This document shows, one piece after another, positions 15,998 to 24,914 of a stretch of DNA of 64,000 nucleotides. Every line of letters starts with the position of its first letter. Positions within the stretch are counted from its first letter, which is position 1. Position numbers and translations under genes: made by a program. The notes below the pieces were generated by a model. The model saw only the letters and a list, made by a program, of their open reading frames with translations. It was not told where the DNA came from and searched no databases. Origin of the DNA: Streptomyces canus (GTDB taxonomy: Bacteria > Actinomycetota > Actinomycetes > Streptomycetales > Streptomycetaceae); assembly GCF_001514145.1 (NCBI RefSeq), contig NZ_KQ948659.1:241454-305453 (forward strand), given 5' to 3'.

Positions 15998-17031
15998 CAC
16001 AGGCTCCGCGGCGGCTGCTGCGGATACGCGGGTGCGGTGCGGCCGATCCCGAGACCGCCCTGCTGGGGCGCGGCGGGAACCGGGGTGCGCTGGAGGATCT
16101 CCTGCACGACCTGCTCCGCGGTGCGCCGGTTCAGCTGCGCCTGTGCGGTGGGCAGCAGACGGTGGGCGAGGACGGCCACGGCGAGCGCCTGGATGTCGTC
16201 CGGCAGCGCGAACTCCCGGCCGCTGAGGGCGGCGGAGGCCTTGGCGGCGCGCAGCAGGTGCAGCGTCGCGCGCGGGGACGCGCCGAGTCTGAGGTCGGGG
16301 TGGGTGCGCGTGGCGGAGACCAGGTCCACCGCGTACCGCCGGACCGTTTCGGCGACGTGGACGCCGCGGACGGCCTCGACCAGTTTCACGATGTCGTGGG
16401 CGTGCGCCACCGGCTGGAGGTCGTCCAGCGGGTTCACCCCGCCGTGGATGTCGAGCATCTGCAGCTCGGCGTCCGCGCTGGGGTAGCCGATGGAGACCCG
16501 GGCCATGAAACGGTCGCGCTGGGCCTCCGGCAGCGGATACGTGCCCTCCATCTCGACCGGGTTCTGCGTGGCCACCACCATGAAGGGGCTCGGCAGCTCG
16601 TAGGTCTGCCCGTCGATGGTGACCTGGCGCTCCTCCATCGACTCCAGAAGCGCCGACTGGGTCTTCGGCGAGGCGCGGTTGATCTCGTCGCCGATCACGA
16701 TCTGCGCGAAGATCGCACCCGGTTTGAACTCGAAGTCCCGGCGCTGCTGGTCCCAGATGGACACACCCGTGATGTCCGAGGGCAGCAGGTCGGGCGTGAA
16801 CTGGATGCGGCGCACCGAGCAGTCGATGGACCGCGCCAGCGCCTTGGCCAGCATGGTCTTGCCGACGCCGGGGACGTCTTCTATCAGAAGATGTCCCTCG
16901 GCGAGCAGCACGGTCAGCGAAAGCCGAACGACCTCGGGCTTCCCCTCGATCACGCCCTCCACCGAACTGCGTACCCGCTCCACGACGGCGGTCAGATCAG
17001 TGAGGCTCGCTCGATCGTCATAGGTGGTCAC
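15997..17031 (-). CDS. MoxR-family AAA+ ATPase
   Basis: 344 aa from GTG 17031, which has GAGGAGGG 5 nt upstream; an in-frame opening to 17109 lacks such a site. Motifs: EDVPGVGKTMLAKALA (Walker A), IGDEINRASPKTQSALLE (Walker B with sensor region), MVVATQNPVEMEGTYPLPEA (sensor 1), RDRFMARVSIGYP (Arg finger region). MoxR proteins act as chaperones for activation of partner proteins, usually DUF58/VWA and transglutaminase-type partners encoded alongside, as here. Confidence 0.95.
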   Translation of the reverse strand: MTTYDDRASLTDLTAVVERVRSSVEGVIEGKPEVVRLSLTVLLAEGHLLIEDVPGVGKTMLAKALARSIDCSVRRIQFTPDLLPSDITGVSIWDQQRRDFEFKPGAIFAQIVIGDEINRASPKTQSALLESMEERQVTIDGQTYELPSPFMVVATQNPVEMEGTYPLPEAQRDRFMARVSIGYPSADAELQMLDIHGGVNPLDDLQPVAHAHDIVKLVEAVRGVHVAETVRRYAVDLVSATRTHPDLRLGASPRATLHLLRAAKASAALSGREFALPDDIQALAVAVLAHRLLPTAQAQLNRRTAEQVVQEILQRTPVPAAPQQGGLGIGRTAPAYPQQPPRSL

Positions 17032-17269
17032 CCGGCCCTCCTCGGCCCGTACTTTCCGGGCCGACGCTCTGTGATGCGTAACCGGCCCACCCCGAATCAC
17101 GGACACCACGCGTGAAAAGTTCCGCGTGACGCCACACCCGCATTCTTGCTGCCGTTACCGATTCGTGTCACTCGACTGTGGACAACTGGCTGCACTATGT
17201 CGGGTCTTACGGCGTTTTGGGCACCCTGAGGGCCGAAATCAACAGCGAAACGACAGCTGAAGCAGCCGG

Positions 17270-17812
17270 TTACGCGGGGTCGATCTCCCGCAGCAGACCC
17301 GTCTTCACGTCGAAAACGAACCCCCGCACGTCGTCGGTGTGCACCAGGAACGGCGAGGTGCGCACCCGCTGCATGGACTGCCGTACGTCCTGGTCGACGT
17401 CCCGGAAGGCCTCCACCGCCCACGCGGGACGCTGGCCCACCTCCATCTCCAGCTCGGTGCGGAAGTCCTCGGTGATCGCCTCCAGGCCGCAGCCGGTGTG
17501 GTGGATCAGGACGATGCTGCGGGTGCCGAGCTTGTGCTGGCTGATGGTGAGGGAGCGGATCACGTCGTCGGTGACCACGCCGCCCGCGTTGCGGATGGTG
17601 TGGCAGTCGCCGAGCTCCAGGCCGAGCGCGGCGTGCAGGTCGAGTCGGGCGTCCATGCAGGCCACGACGGCAACGTGCAGGACCGGCCGGGCGTCCATAC
17701 CGGGGTCGGTGAACGCGGCGGCGTATCGCTCGTTGGCCTCGACCAGGCGATCGGTCACACGGCCGCCGGGGGATATGGCGCCTTCGGTGGGAACGGATGC
17801 GGAAGTCGTCAT
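17270..17812 (-). CDS. Beta-class carbonic anhydrase
   Basis: 180 aa from ATG 17812 (MTTSASVPTEG). Zinc ligands of the beta class are visible: VVACMDARLD (Cys with the Asp/Arg pair) and HHTGCGLEA (His and Cys). It converts CO2 and water to bicarbonate and a proton in the cytoplasm. Upstream in-frame codons reach 17944 but are not family-like. TACCGT on the minus strand (17825-17820) ends 7 nt before the ATG and no ribosome binding site is present, so the mRNA may be leaderless. Confidence 0.93.
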   Translation of the reverse strand: MTTSASVPTEGAISPGGRVTDRLVEANERYAAAFTDPGMDARPVLHVAVVACMDARLDLHAALGLELGDCHTIRNAGGVVTDDVIRSLTISQHKLGTRSIVLIHHTGCGLEAITEDFRTELEMEVGQRPAWAVEAFRDVDQDVRQSMQRVRTSPFLVHTDDVRGFVFDVKTGLLREIDPA

Positions 17813-17986
17813 AACCATGACGGTACTGGTCACCGCCGTTCCGGTCCTGCCGTGAGAAGGGAAAAAGAGCGTCATCACGCGCTCGGTGTGAGGTACCCCA
17901 CAAGGTCTCGGGGGCATCCGAACGGGTGTTTTCCGCCCTTTCATGGCATCGAGTCCGCACCCGGGCGCGACGCGCAGGCCGGTTGA

Positions 17987-18014
17987 TTGACCGCGAGAGG
18001 CCGTGGACTAAAGT
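17987..18014 (+). promoter_or_regulatory. Promoter of rsmH and the dcw cluster
   Basis: TTGACC (17987-17992) and TAAAGT (18009-18014) are 16 nt apart, close to the consensus for the principal sigma factor. The start point would be near 18021, giving a 5' leader of about 225 nt before rsmH. Confidence 0.7.
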
Positions 18015-18160
18015 GACGCGAAGCGGGAGGCGAGGCCTCCCTGCTGGACTTTCCCCGGAGACCCCGGCGATTTTCCGGAGATCTCCCCACGTGCGCGGCG
18101 CGTACGTACGGCTCGGCCTCCTCCCGCTCCCGGTCGGCTGACGCTTCCGGCGCCGGCAGG

Positions 18161-18196
18161 CCTCCCCTTTCACCGGGTGTCCCGGCGAAGGGGAGG
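18161..18196 (+). promoter_or_regulatory. Hairpin in the rsmH leader
   Basis: CCTCCCCTT (18161-18169) pairs with AAGGGGAGG (18188-18196). The loop itself holds a CGGG/CCCG pairing. It ends about 50 nt before the rsmH start. It could influence transcription through the leader or mRNA stability; no U-tract follows. Confidence 0.4.
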
Positions 18197-18247
18197 GAGG
18201 GCGGGGACCCGGCGGTGCGTACCCCGCGCCGGACCTGAGAGGGCCCC

Positions 18248-19204
18248 TTGAGTCAGAGTCGACACGTCCCGGTGATGCTCCAGCGGTGCCTGGACCTGTT
18301 GGCCCCGGCCCTCGAGCGGCCCGGAGCGGTGGTCGTCGACTGCACACTCGGCCTCGGCGGCCACAGCGAGGCACTGCTCCAGCGGTTCCCCGAGGCCCGG
18401 CTCGTCGCCCTCGACCGCGACAAGGAGGCCCTGCGCCTGTCCGGCGAGCGGCTCGCGCCCTTCGGTGAGCGTGCCACCCTCGTCCACGCGGTCTACGACG
18501 AGCTCCCCGACGTCCTCGACAGGCTCGGCATCGCGCGCGTGCAGGGTGTTCTCTTCGACCTCGGTGTCTCCTCCATGCAACTCGACGAGGCCGACCGGGG
18601 CTTCGCCTACGCCCAGGACGCCCCTCTCGACATGCGCATGGACCAGACGACCGGCATGAGCGCCGCCGAGGTCCTCAACACCTATCCGCCGGGTGAACTC
18701 GTCCGGATCCTCAGGGCGTACGGCGAGGAGAAGCAGGCCAAGCGGATCGTGTCCGCGATCGTGCGCGAGCGGGAGAAGGAGCCCTTCTCCCACAGCGCCC
18801 GGCTCGTCGAGCTGATCAGGGACTCCCTGCCGCAGGCCGCCAAGCGCACCGGCGGCAACCCGGCCAAGCGCACCTTCCAGGCCCTGCGGATCGAGGTCAA
18901 CGGCGAACTCTCCGTCCTGGAGCGGGCGATCCCGGCCGCGGTGAAGTCGCTGGCCGTGGGCGGCCGGATCGCCGTGCTGTCGTACCACTCGCTGGAGGAC
19001 CGGCTGGTCAAGCAGGTCTTCGCGGCCGGCGCCGCCACCACCGCCCCGCCCGGACTGCCCGTCGTTCCCGAGCAGTACCAGCCCCGGCTCAAGCTGCTCA
19101 CGCGCGGTGCCGAACTTCCCACCGAGGAAGAGATCGCCGAGAACCGGCGGGCCGCACCGGCCCGATGCAGGGGCGCCGAGCGAATCAGGGAGTCCATCGA
19201 GTGA
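18248..19204 (+). CDS. rsmH: 16S rRNA m4C1402 methyltransferase RsmH (MraW)
   Basis: 318 aa beginning with TTG (MSQSRHVPVMLQRCLDLL), the form typical of the family. Motifs: VVDCTLGLGGHSEALL (SAM loop), LVALDRDKEAL, GVLFDLGVSSMQLDEADRGF, PLDMRMD, and AVLSYHSLEDRLVK near residue 245. It N4-methylates C1402 in the 16S rRNA decoding centre. It opens the dcw cluster, 60 nt before ftsL. The rare TTG start with a weak GAGAGGG site suggests limited translation. Confidence 0.95.
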   Translation: MSQSRHVPVMLQRCLDLLAPALERPGAVVVDCTLGLGGHSEALLQRFPEARLVALDRDKEALRLSGERLAPFGERATLVHAVYDELPDVLDRLGIARVQGVLFDLGVSSMQLDEADRGFAYAQDAPLDMRMDQTTGMSAAEVLNTYPPGELVRILRAYGEEKQAKRIVSAIVREREKEPFSHSARLVELIRDSLPQAAKRTGGNPAKRTFQALRIEVNGELSVLERAIPAAVKSLAVGGRIAVLSYHSLEDRLVKQVFAAGAATTAPPGLPVVPEQYQPRLKLLTRGAELPTEEEIAENRRAAPARCRGAERIRESIE

Positions 19205-19264
19205 AGTGCGTGAGGCGCGTGAGCCGCGTAAGTGAGTGGGGAAACCGGACTCACTGGAGGGTGA

Positions 19265-19807
19265 GTGAGTAGGAAACCCGAACTGAGGGGGAGGGCGGCC
19301 CGTCTCGCGCGCCTGTTCCCCGGCCCGACGGGCTCCGGACAGGCGGCCCGCACCCCTTTCGTGCTCCTCGTGGTCCTTCTCCTCGGCGGCGGCCTCATCG
19401 GGCTGCTGGTGCTGAACTCCGCGCTCAGTGAGGGGTCGTTCAAGCTCACCGACCTCCAGAAGGAGACGAAGAGCCTCACCGACGAGCAACAAGGTCTCCA
19501 ACGGGACATCGACGCCTACTCCGCGCCCGAGGCCCTGGTGCGCCGCGCCCGTGAACTCGGCATGGTGCCCGGCGGAGACCCGGCCTTCCTCGACCCCGAC
19601 GGCACCGTCAAGGGCGTCCCGTCCCCCGCCTCCGACGCCGAACAGGCCTCCTTTCAGATGCCGCTCGTCCTCGCCCCCGAGGTGATCGACAGCGCGACCG
19701 TCCCGACGCCGACGGCCGGCTCCACCCCGACGGAGACCGTCGTACCAGCGCCCGAGGCCGTGCCCTCGGTCGTCCCGCCCCCCACGACCCCGACCCCCGG
19801 CAGGTGA
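19265..19807 (+). CDS. ftsL: Cell division protein FtsL
   Basis: 180 aa from GTG 19265 with GGAGG upstream. A basic N-terminus is followed by one membrane segment (FVLLVVLLLGGGLIGLLVL, about residues 32-51), then a coiled-coil stretch (LTDLQKETKSLTDEQQGLQRD without its last residues) and RARELGMVPGGDPAFL, the pattern of actinobacterial FtsL. The C-terminal 50 residues are Pro/Thr/Val-rich and disordered. FtsL joins FtsQ and DivIC in the septal complex that activates FtsW/FtsI. It overlaps ftsI by 4 nt (GTGA). Confidence 0.88.
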   Translation: MSRKPELRGRAARLARLFPGPTGSGQAARTPFVLLVVLLLGGGLIGLLVLNSALSEGSFKLTDLQKETKSLTDEQQGLQRDIDAYSAPEALVRRARELGMVPGGDPAFLDPDGTVKGVPSPASDAEQASFQMPLVLAPEVIDSATVPTPTAGSTPTETVVPAPEAVPSVVPPPTTPTPGR

Positions 19808-21789
19808 CGGAAGTGTCCGACGATTTCGGCAGGCAACCGCCGCGCCGCCGCGTGCCCGGACCCGCGCGCCCCGCGCGCTCCGCCCGCCCCGTCGGCCGAC
19901 CGCGCCCGGGCCCCGGAGCCCGCCCGGCCCGCCGCCCTGCGGCGCCCCGTCCTGCGGCCCCCAAGACCATCCGCCTGGGCAGTCCGCGCCCCCGGCTGCG
20001 CCTGGTCGGCCTCGCGCTGACCCTGGTGCTGGCCGCCTTCGTCGTACGACTGCTCCAGGTGCAGGCCGTCGACGCGAGCACGTACGCCGCCAAGGCCGAG
20101 CAGAACCGCTACGTCGGCTACACGCTGGCCGCCGAGCGCGGCGGGATCACCGACCGCGACGGGGTGGCCCTCGCGACCAGCGAGGACGCGTACGACATCA
20201 CGGCCGACCCCACGCTGTTCACCCGCGCGGAGCTGAAGATCGACGACGGCCCCGAGCAGGCCGCCGCGCTGCTCGCCCCGATCCTGGGGCAGGACCAGGA
20301 GACGATCGTCAAGAAGCTGCGGCCCAAGGACAGGAAACTCCGCTACGCCCTGCTCGCCAACCGCCAGACCCCGCAGGTCTGGAAGCAGATCAAGGACCTG
20401 AAGTCCGCGCTCGCCACCAAGAGCGGGACCGACCCGGGCACGGCCAACGTCCTCGCGGGCGTCCTGTCCGTGCCGACCACCAAGCGCGTGTACCCGAACG
20501 GCGACCTCGCCGCCGGGATACTGGGCTGGGTCAACGCCGACGGCAAGGGCGGCGGCGGTGTCGAGCAGCAGCTGAACTCCCTGCTGGCCGGCAAGGACGG
20601 CAAGATCCGCTACGCCCAGTCCGGTGGCCGTCAGGTGCCCACCGTGGGCTCCACCGAGACCCCCGCGGTGCCCGGCAGCGACGTCGAGCTCACCATCGAC
20701 CGTGACATCCAGTGGGCCGCCCAGCAGGCCATCACCGAGCAGGTGAAGGAGTCCAAGGCGGACCGCGGGTACGTGATAGTGCAGGACACGCAGACCGGCC
20801 AGGTTCTCGCCATGGCCAACTCGCCCGGCTTCGACCCGAACGACCTGTCCAAGGCGAGCTCGGTGAACATGGGCAACGCGGCCCTCCAGGACGCCTACGA
20901 GCCCGGTTCCACCGCCAAGGTCATGTCCATGGCCGCCGTACTGGAACAGGGGGTCGCCACCCCGCTCACACATGTGATCGTGCCCAACCGGCTGCACCGC
21001 GGTGACCGGCTCTTCAAGGACGACATCGACCACGAGACCTGGTACCTCACGCTCAACGGCGTGCTCGCCAAGTCCAGCAACATCGGCACCATCCTGGCGA
21101 CCGGCCAACTCGGCAAGACCCAGGCGCAGGCCAACCAGGTCCTCTACTCCTACCTGCACAAATTCGGCCTCGGCCGCTACTCCGGGCTCGACTTCCCCGG
21201 CGAGACCCCGGGCATCCTCGCCAAGCCCGCGGACTGGTCGACCTCGCAGCAGTACACGATTCCTTTCGGCCAGGGTGTGTCCCTCAACGCGATGCAGGCC
21301 GCGTCCGTCTATTCGACGATCGCCAACGGCGGTGTCCGCGTCGAACCCACCCTCGTGCGCGGCACGAAGGGACCCGACGGACGCTTCACACCCGCCGCGA
21401 AGCCCAAGGAAACAAGGGTCGTCAGCGCCAAGACGGCCAAGACGCTGGCCCGGATGCTGGAGTCGGTCGTGGACGACGAGGAGGGCACCGGCACCAAGGC
21501 GCGCATCCCCGGCTACCGGGTGGCGGGCAAGACGGGCACGGCCAACCGCGTGGATCCGGCCACCGGCAAGTACAAGGGTTACACCTCGTCGTTCGCCGGC
21601 TTCGCGCCCGCCGACAAGCCCCGGATCACCGTCTACTGCGCCATCCAGAACGCCACCAGCGGCAGTTACTTCGGCGGCCAGATCTGCGGACCCGTCTACA
21701 AGCAGGTCATGGAGTTCGCCCTGAAGACCCTGCAGGTCCCGCCCACAGGGGCGAAGGCCCCGAAACTGCCCGTCACCTACACACCCTGA
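19804..21789 (+). CDS. ftsI: Septal peptidoglycan transpeptidase FtsI (PBP3)
   Basis: 661 aa. A Pro/Arg-rich cytoplasmic N-terminus (about 60 residues) precedes one membrane anchor (LVGLALTLVLAAFVVRLLQV) and the dimerisation domain beginning RGGITDRDGVALA. The transpeptidase motifs are STAK (Ser about 369, after AYEPG), SSN (about 424) and KTGT (Lys about 576). It crosslinks septal peptidoglycan and partners with FtsW. The GTG at 19804 overlaps the ftsL stop; a GTG three codons on is an alternative. In Streptomyces it is dispensable for growth but needed for sporulation septa. Confidence 0.96.
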   Translation: MTEVSDDFGRQPPRRRVPGPARPARSARPVGRPRPGPGARPARRPAAPRPAAPKTIRLGSPRPRLRLVGLALTLVLAAFVVRLLQVQAVDASTYAAKAEQNRYVGYTLAAERGGITDRDGVALATSEDAYDITADPTLFTRAELKIDDGPEQAAALLAPILGQDQETIVKKLRPKDRKLRYALLANRQTPQVWKQIKDLKSALATKSGTDPGTANVLAGVLSVPTTKRVYPNGDLAAGILGWVNADGKGGGGVEQQLNSLLAGKDGKIRYAQSGGRQVPTVGSTETPAVPGSDVELTIDRDIQWAAQQAITEQVKESKADRGYVIVQDTQTGQVLAMANSPGFDPNDLSKASSVNMGNAALQDAYEPGSTAKVMSMAAVLEQGVATPLTHVIVPNRLHRGDRLFKDDIDHETWYLTLNGVLAKSSNIGTILATGQLGKTQAQANQVLYSYLHKFGLGRYSGLDFPGETPGILAKPADWSTSQQYTIPFGQGVSLNAMQAASVYSTIANGGVRVEPTLVRGTKGPDGRFTPAAKPKETRVVSAKTAKTLARMLESVVDDEEGTGTKARIPGYRVAGKTGTANRVDPATGKYKGYTSSFAGFAPADKPRITVYCAIQNATSGSYFGGQICGPVYKQVMEFALKTLQVPPTGAKAPKLPVTYTP

Positions 21790-21844
21790 TCAGCACCACC
21801 TCAGCACCTCATCAGCGCTCGGAAAGGCCACCAGGAACCACCTC

Positions 21845-23500
21845 GTGACGACGATCACCTCCGATTCCGGGAACCAGGGCGCCCCCCGCCCCTCACTTCG
21901 CTCCAAGGCGGGTGTGCCCGGTACGCTCACCGCCGTGCCAGACGCTGATCAGTCCCAAACCACCCAGAAGGGCGCACCCGTGACATATCCCGGACCGCCC
22001 CGGCCGGTCCGGGTCTCCGCAACACCCCTCGCGGAGCTCGCCGACCAGCTGGGTGCCGAGCAGCCGGGGAACGCCGCGCAGGTCACGGGCATCACCCATG
22101 ACTCGCGTGCCGTCCGCCCCGGCGACCTGTACGCCGCCCTCCCGGGGGCCCGCCTGCACGGCGCCGACTTCGTCACCCAGGCCGTCGGCCTCGGCGCGGT
22201 CGCGGTGCTGACCGACCCGGCAGGCGCCGAGCGCGCCTCCGCGACCGGGCTCCCGGTGCTGGTCGTCGAGGACCCACGCGCGCGCATGGGCGAACTGGCG
22301 GCCACGATCTACGGTCACCCCGGCCGGGACCTGCTCCAGATCGGCATTACCGGCACCTCCGGCAAGACCACCACGGCGTACCTCGTCGAGGGCGGTCTCA
22401 AGGGCGTCAGGTCCACCGGGCTGATCGGCACCGTCGAGATGCGCATCGGCGACGAACGCATCAAGTCGGAGCGCACCACGCCCGAAGCCACCGACCTCCA
22501 GGCCCTGTTCGCGGTCATGCGTGAACGCGGGGTCGAGGCGGTCGCCATGGAGGTCTCCAGCCACGCGCTGGTCCTCGGCCGGGTCGACGGCTGTGTCTTC
22601 GACATCGGCGTCTTCACCAACCTCAGCCCGGAGCACATGGAGTTCCACTCCGGCATGGAGGACTACTTCCAGGCCAAGGCACAGCTGTTCACGCCGAAAC
22701 GCAGCCGTCTCGGCGTGGTCAACCTCGACGACGAGTACGGACGCCGGCTCGTCAAGGAGGCCACGGTCCCGGTCGTCACCTTCTCCGCAGAGGGCCACCC
22801 GGACGCCGACTGGCGCGCCGCGGACGTCGAGGTCGGCCCGATGGACTCCACGTTCACCGTGATCGGCCCCAAGGACGAACGGATCACCGCCAGGTCGCCG
22901 CTGCCGGGGCCGTTCAACGTGGCGAACACCCTCGCCGCGATCGTCGCCCTGGCCGCCGCGGGCCTCGACCCGCAGACCGCCGCCGACGGCGTCGCCGCCG
23001 TGCCGGGCGTGCCGGGCCGGCTGGAGCGCGTGGACGCCGGACAGCCCTACCTCGCGGTCGTGGACTACGCCCACAAGACGGACGCCGTCGAGTCGGTGCT
23101 CAAGGCACTCCGCAAGGTCACCGAGGGCCGGCTGCACGTCGTGCTGGGCTGTGGAGGCGACCGCGACAGGACCAAGCGCGGTCCGATGGGCGCCGCCGTG
23201 GCCCGCCTCGCCGACACCGCCGTACTGACCTCCGACAACCCCCGCTCCGAGGACCCCCTCGCGATCCTCGCAACCATGCTCGAGGGTGCGGCGTCCGTGC
23301 CAGTACACGAGCGCGGCGAGGTCCAGGTCTTCGAGGACCGGGCCGCCGCGATCACCGCAGCCGTCGCCCGCGCGCGGCCGGGCGACACCGTACTGGTCGC
23401 CGGGAAGGGCCACGAGCAGGGCCAGGACATCGCCGGGGTGGTCCGTCCCTTCGACGACCGCCAGGTGCTTCGAGAAGCCATCCAGAAGACCCAGGGATGA
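21845..23500 (+). CDS. murE: UDP-MurNAc-tripeptide synthetase MurE
   Basis: 551 aa from GTG 21845. It adds diaminopimelate to UDP-MurNAc-L-Ala-D-Glu. Motifs: SRAVRPGDLYAALPG, GITGTSGKTTTAYLVE (ATP loop), ERTTPEATDLQ, AMEVSSHALVLGRV, and TSDNPRSEDP, where DNPR is the DAP-specific motif (Streptomyces uses the LL isomer). The first 45 residues are not family-like. GTG 21980 (VTYPGPPRPVRVS) has GAAGGG at good spacing and would give a 506-aa protein of usual length; it may be the true start. Confidence 0.95.
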   Translation: MTTITSDSGNQGAPRPSLRSKAGVPGTLTAVPDADQSQTTQKGAPVTYPGPPRPVRVSATPLAELADQLGAEQPGNAAQVTGITHDSRAVRPGDLYAALPGARLHGADFVTQAVGLGAVAVLTDPAGAERASATGLPVLVVEDPRARMGELAATIYGHPGRDLLQIGITGTSGKTTTAYLVEGGLKGVRSTGLIGTVEMRIGDERIKSERTTPEATDLQALFAVMRERGVEAVAMEVSSHALVLGRVDGCVFDIGVFTNLSPEHMEFHSGMEDYFQAKAQLFTPKRSRLGVVNLDDEYGRRLVKEATVPVVTFSAEGHPDADWRAADVEVGPMDSTFTVIGPKDERITARSPLPGPFNVANTLAAIVALAAAGLDPQTAADGVAAVPGVPGRLERVDAGQPYLAVVDYAHKTDAVESVLKALRKVTEGRLHVVLGCGGDRDRTKRGPMGAAVARLADTAVLTSDNPRSEDPLAILATMLEGAASVPVHERGEVQVFEDRAAAITAAVARARPGDTVLVAGKGHEQGQDIAGVVRPFDDRQVLREAIQKTQG

Positions 23501-23504
23501 ACTT

Positions 23505-24914
23505 GTGATCGCCCTCTCTCTCGCCGAGACCGCCTCAGTCGTCGGCGGGCAGACGCACGACATACCGGATCCGTCGGTGCTGGTGAACGGGCCCGTCGTC
23601 ATCGACTCCCGGCAGGTGAAGGACGGCAGTCTGTTCGCCGCCTTCGTGGGGGAGCGCGTCGACGGCCACGACTACGCCGAACAAGCCGTCCGGGCCGGCG
23701 CGGTGGCCGTGCTGGCCCAGCGCCCCGTCGGCGTGCCCGCGATCGTCGTCGAGGACGTCCAGACGGCCCTCGGCGCCCTCGCGCGTCATGTCGTACGTCG
23801 GCTCGGCGCGACCCTCGTCGCCCTCACCGGCTCCGCCGGCAAGACCAGCACCAAGGACCTGATCGCCCAGGTGCTCCAGCGCAAGGCGCCGACGGTGTTC
23901 ACGCCGGGCTCGCTCAACAACGAGATCGGCCTGCCGCTCACCGCCCTCACCGCCACCGAGGAGACCAGGTTCCTCGTGCTGGAGATGGGCGCCCGCGGCA
24001 TCGGCCACATCAGCTATCTCACGGATCTGACGCCCCCGCAGGTCGGACTGGTCCTCAATGTCGGCTCCGCGCACATCGGGGAGTTCGGCGGCCGCGAGCA
24101 GATCGCGCAGGCCAAGGGCGAACTCGTGGAAGCCCTGCCGTCGGCACAGGACGGCGGCGCCGCGATTCTCAACGCCGACGATCCTCTCGTACGGGCCATG
24201 GCATCCCGTACGAAGGCGAAGGTGATCCTTTTCGGAGAGTCCGGCGAAGCGGACGTTCGAGCCGAGAACGTACGACTCACGGACAGCGGACAGCCTGCCT
24301 TCATGCTTCACACACCCTCCGGTGCAAGCGAAGTGACCATGCGCCTGTACGGTGAGCACCACGTGTCGAACGCGCTCGCCGCGGCCGCCGTCGCCCATGA
24401 GCTGGGCATGTCCGCAAGTGAGATCGCCACCGCGCTCTCCGAGGCGGGCTCCCTCTCCCGCTGGCGTATGGAGGTCACCGAGCGCCCGGACGGCGTGACC
24501 ATCGTCAACGACGCCTACAACGCGAACCCCGAGTCCATGCGAGCGGCCTTGCGCGCGCTCGCGGCGATGGGCAAGGGGCGGCGGACCTGGGCGGTGCTCG
24601 GCAAGATGGCCGAGCTCGGGGACGAGGCGCTCGCCGAGCACGACGCGGTCGGACGGCTCGCCGTCCGGCTCAATGTCGGCAAGCTCGTCGCGGTCGGGGG
24701 CAGGGAAGCGTCCTGGCTGCAACTGGGCGCATATAACGAGGGTTCGTGGGGTGAGGAGTCGGTGCACGTGTCCGACGCACAGGCGGCGATCGACCTGTTG
24801 CGCAGTGAATTGCGCCCGGGAGACGTCGTCCTCGTGAAGGCGTCCCGTTCGGTCGGCCTGGAGAGCGTCGCCCAGGCGCTGCTCGACGCCGAGGGTGAGG
24901 TTGCCGCCCGATGA
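23505..24914 (+). CDS. murF: UDP-MurNAc-pentapeptide synthetase MurF
   Basis: 469 aa from GTG 23505, 4 nt after the murE stop. It ligates D-Ala-D-Ala to the UDP-MurNAc tripeptide. Motifs: IDSRQVKDGSLFAAFVGERV (substrate domain), LTGSAGKTSTKDLIA (ATP loop), FTPGSLNNEIGLPLT, LEMGARGIGHI and VNDAYNANPESMRAAL. The length is typical. Its stop overlaps the mraY start by 4 nt (ATGA). Confidence 0.96.
   Translation: MIALSLAETASVVGGQTHDIPDPSVLVNGPVVIDSRQVKDGSLFAAFVGERVDGHDYAEQAVRAGAVAVLAQRPVGVPAIVVEDVQTALGALARHVVRRLGATLVALTGSAGKTSTKDLIAQVLQRKAPTVFTPGSLNNEIGLPLTALTATEETRFLVLEMGARGIGHISYLTDLTPPQVGLVLNVGSAHIGEFGGREQIAQAKGELVEALPSAQDGGAAILNADDPLVRAMASRTKAKVILFGESGEADVRAENVRLTDSGQPAFMLHTPSGASEVTMRLYGEHHVSNALAAAAVAHELGMSASEIATALSEAGSLSRWRMEVTERPDGVTIVNDAYNANPESMRAALRALAAMGKGRRTWAVLGKMAELGDEALAEHDAVGRLAVRLNVGKLVAVGGREASWLQLGAYNEGSWGEESVHVSDAQAAIDLLRSELRPGDVVLVKASRSVGLESVAQALLDAEGEVAAR

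Larger units (their letters stand above)
17813..18247. other. Divergent region between carbonic anhydrase and rsmH
   Basis: This 435-bp gap holds the probable leaderless carbonic anhydrase promoter on the left, the rsmH promoter at 17987-18014, and a leader of about 225 nt that contains at least one hairpin. No gene is supported in it. In many bacteria mraZ sits at this place; I find no MraZ-like frame. Confidence 0.7.

Noticed and set aside
17813..18247. Possible rnpB, mraZ or tRNA in the gap before rsmH
   Set aside because: No RNase P RNA core, cloverleaf or MraZ-like frame could be recognised; a promoter and leader explain the gap.
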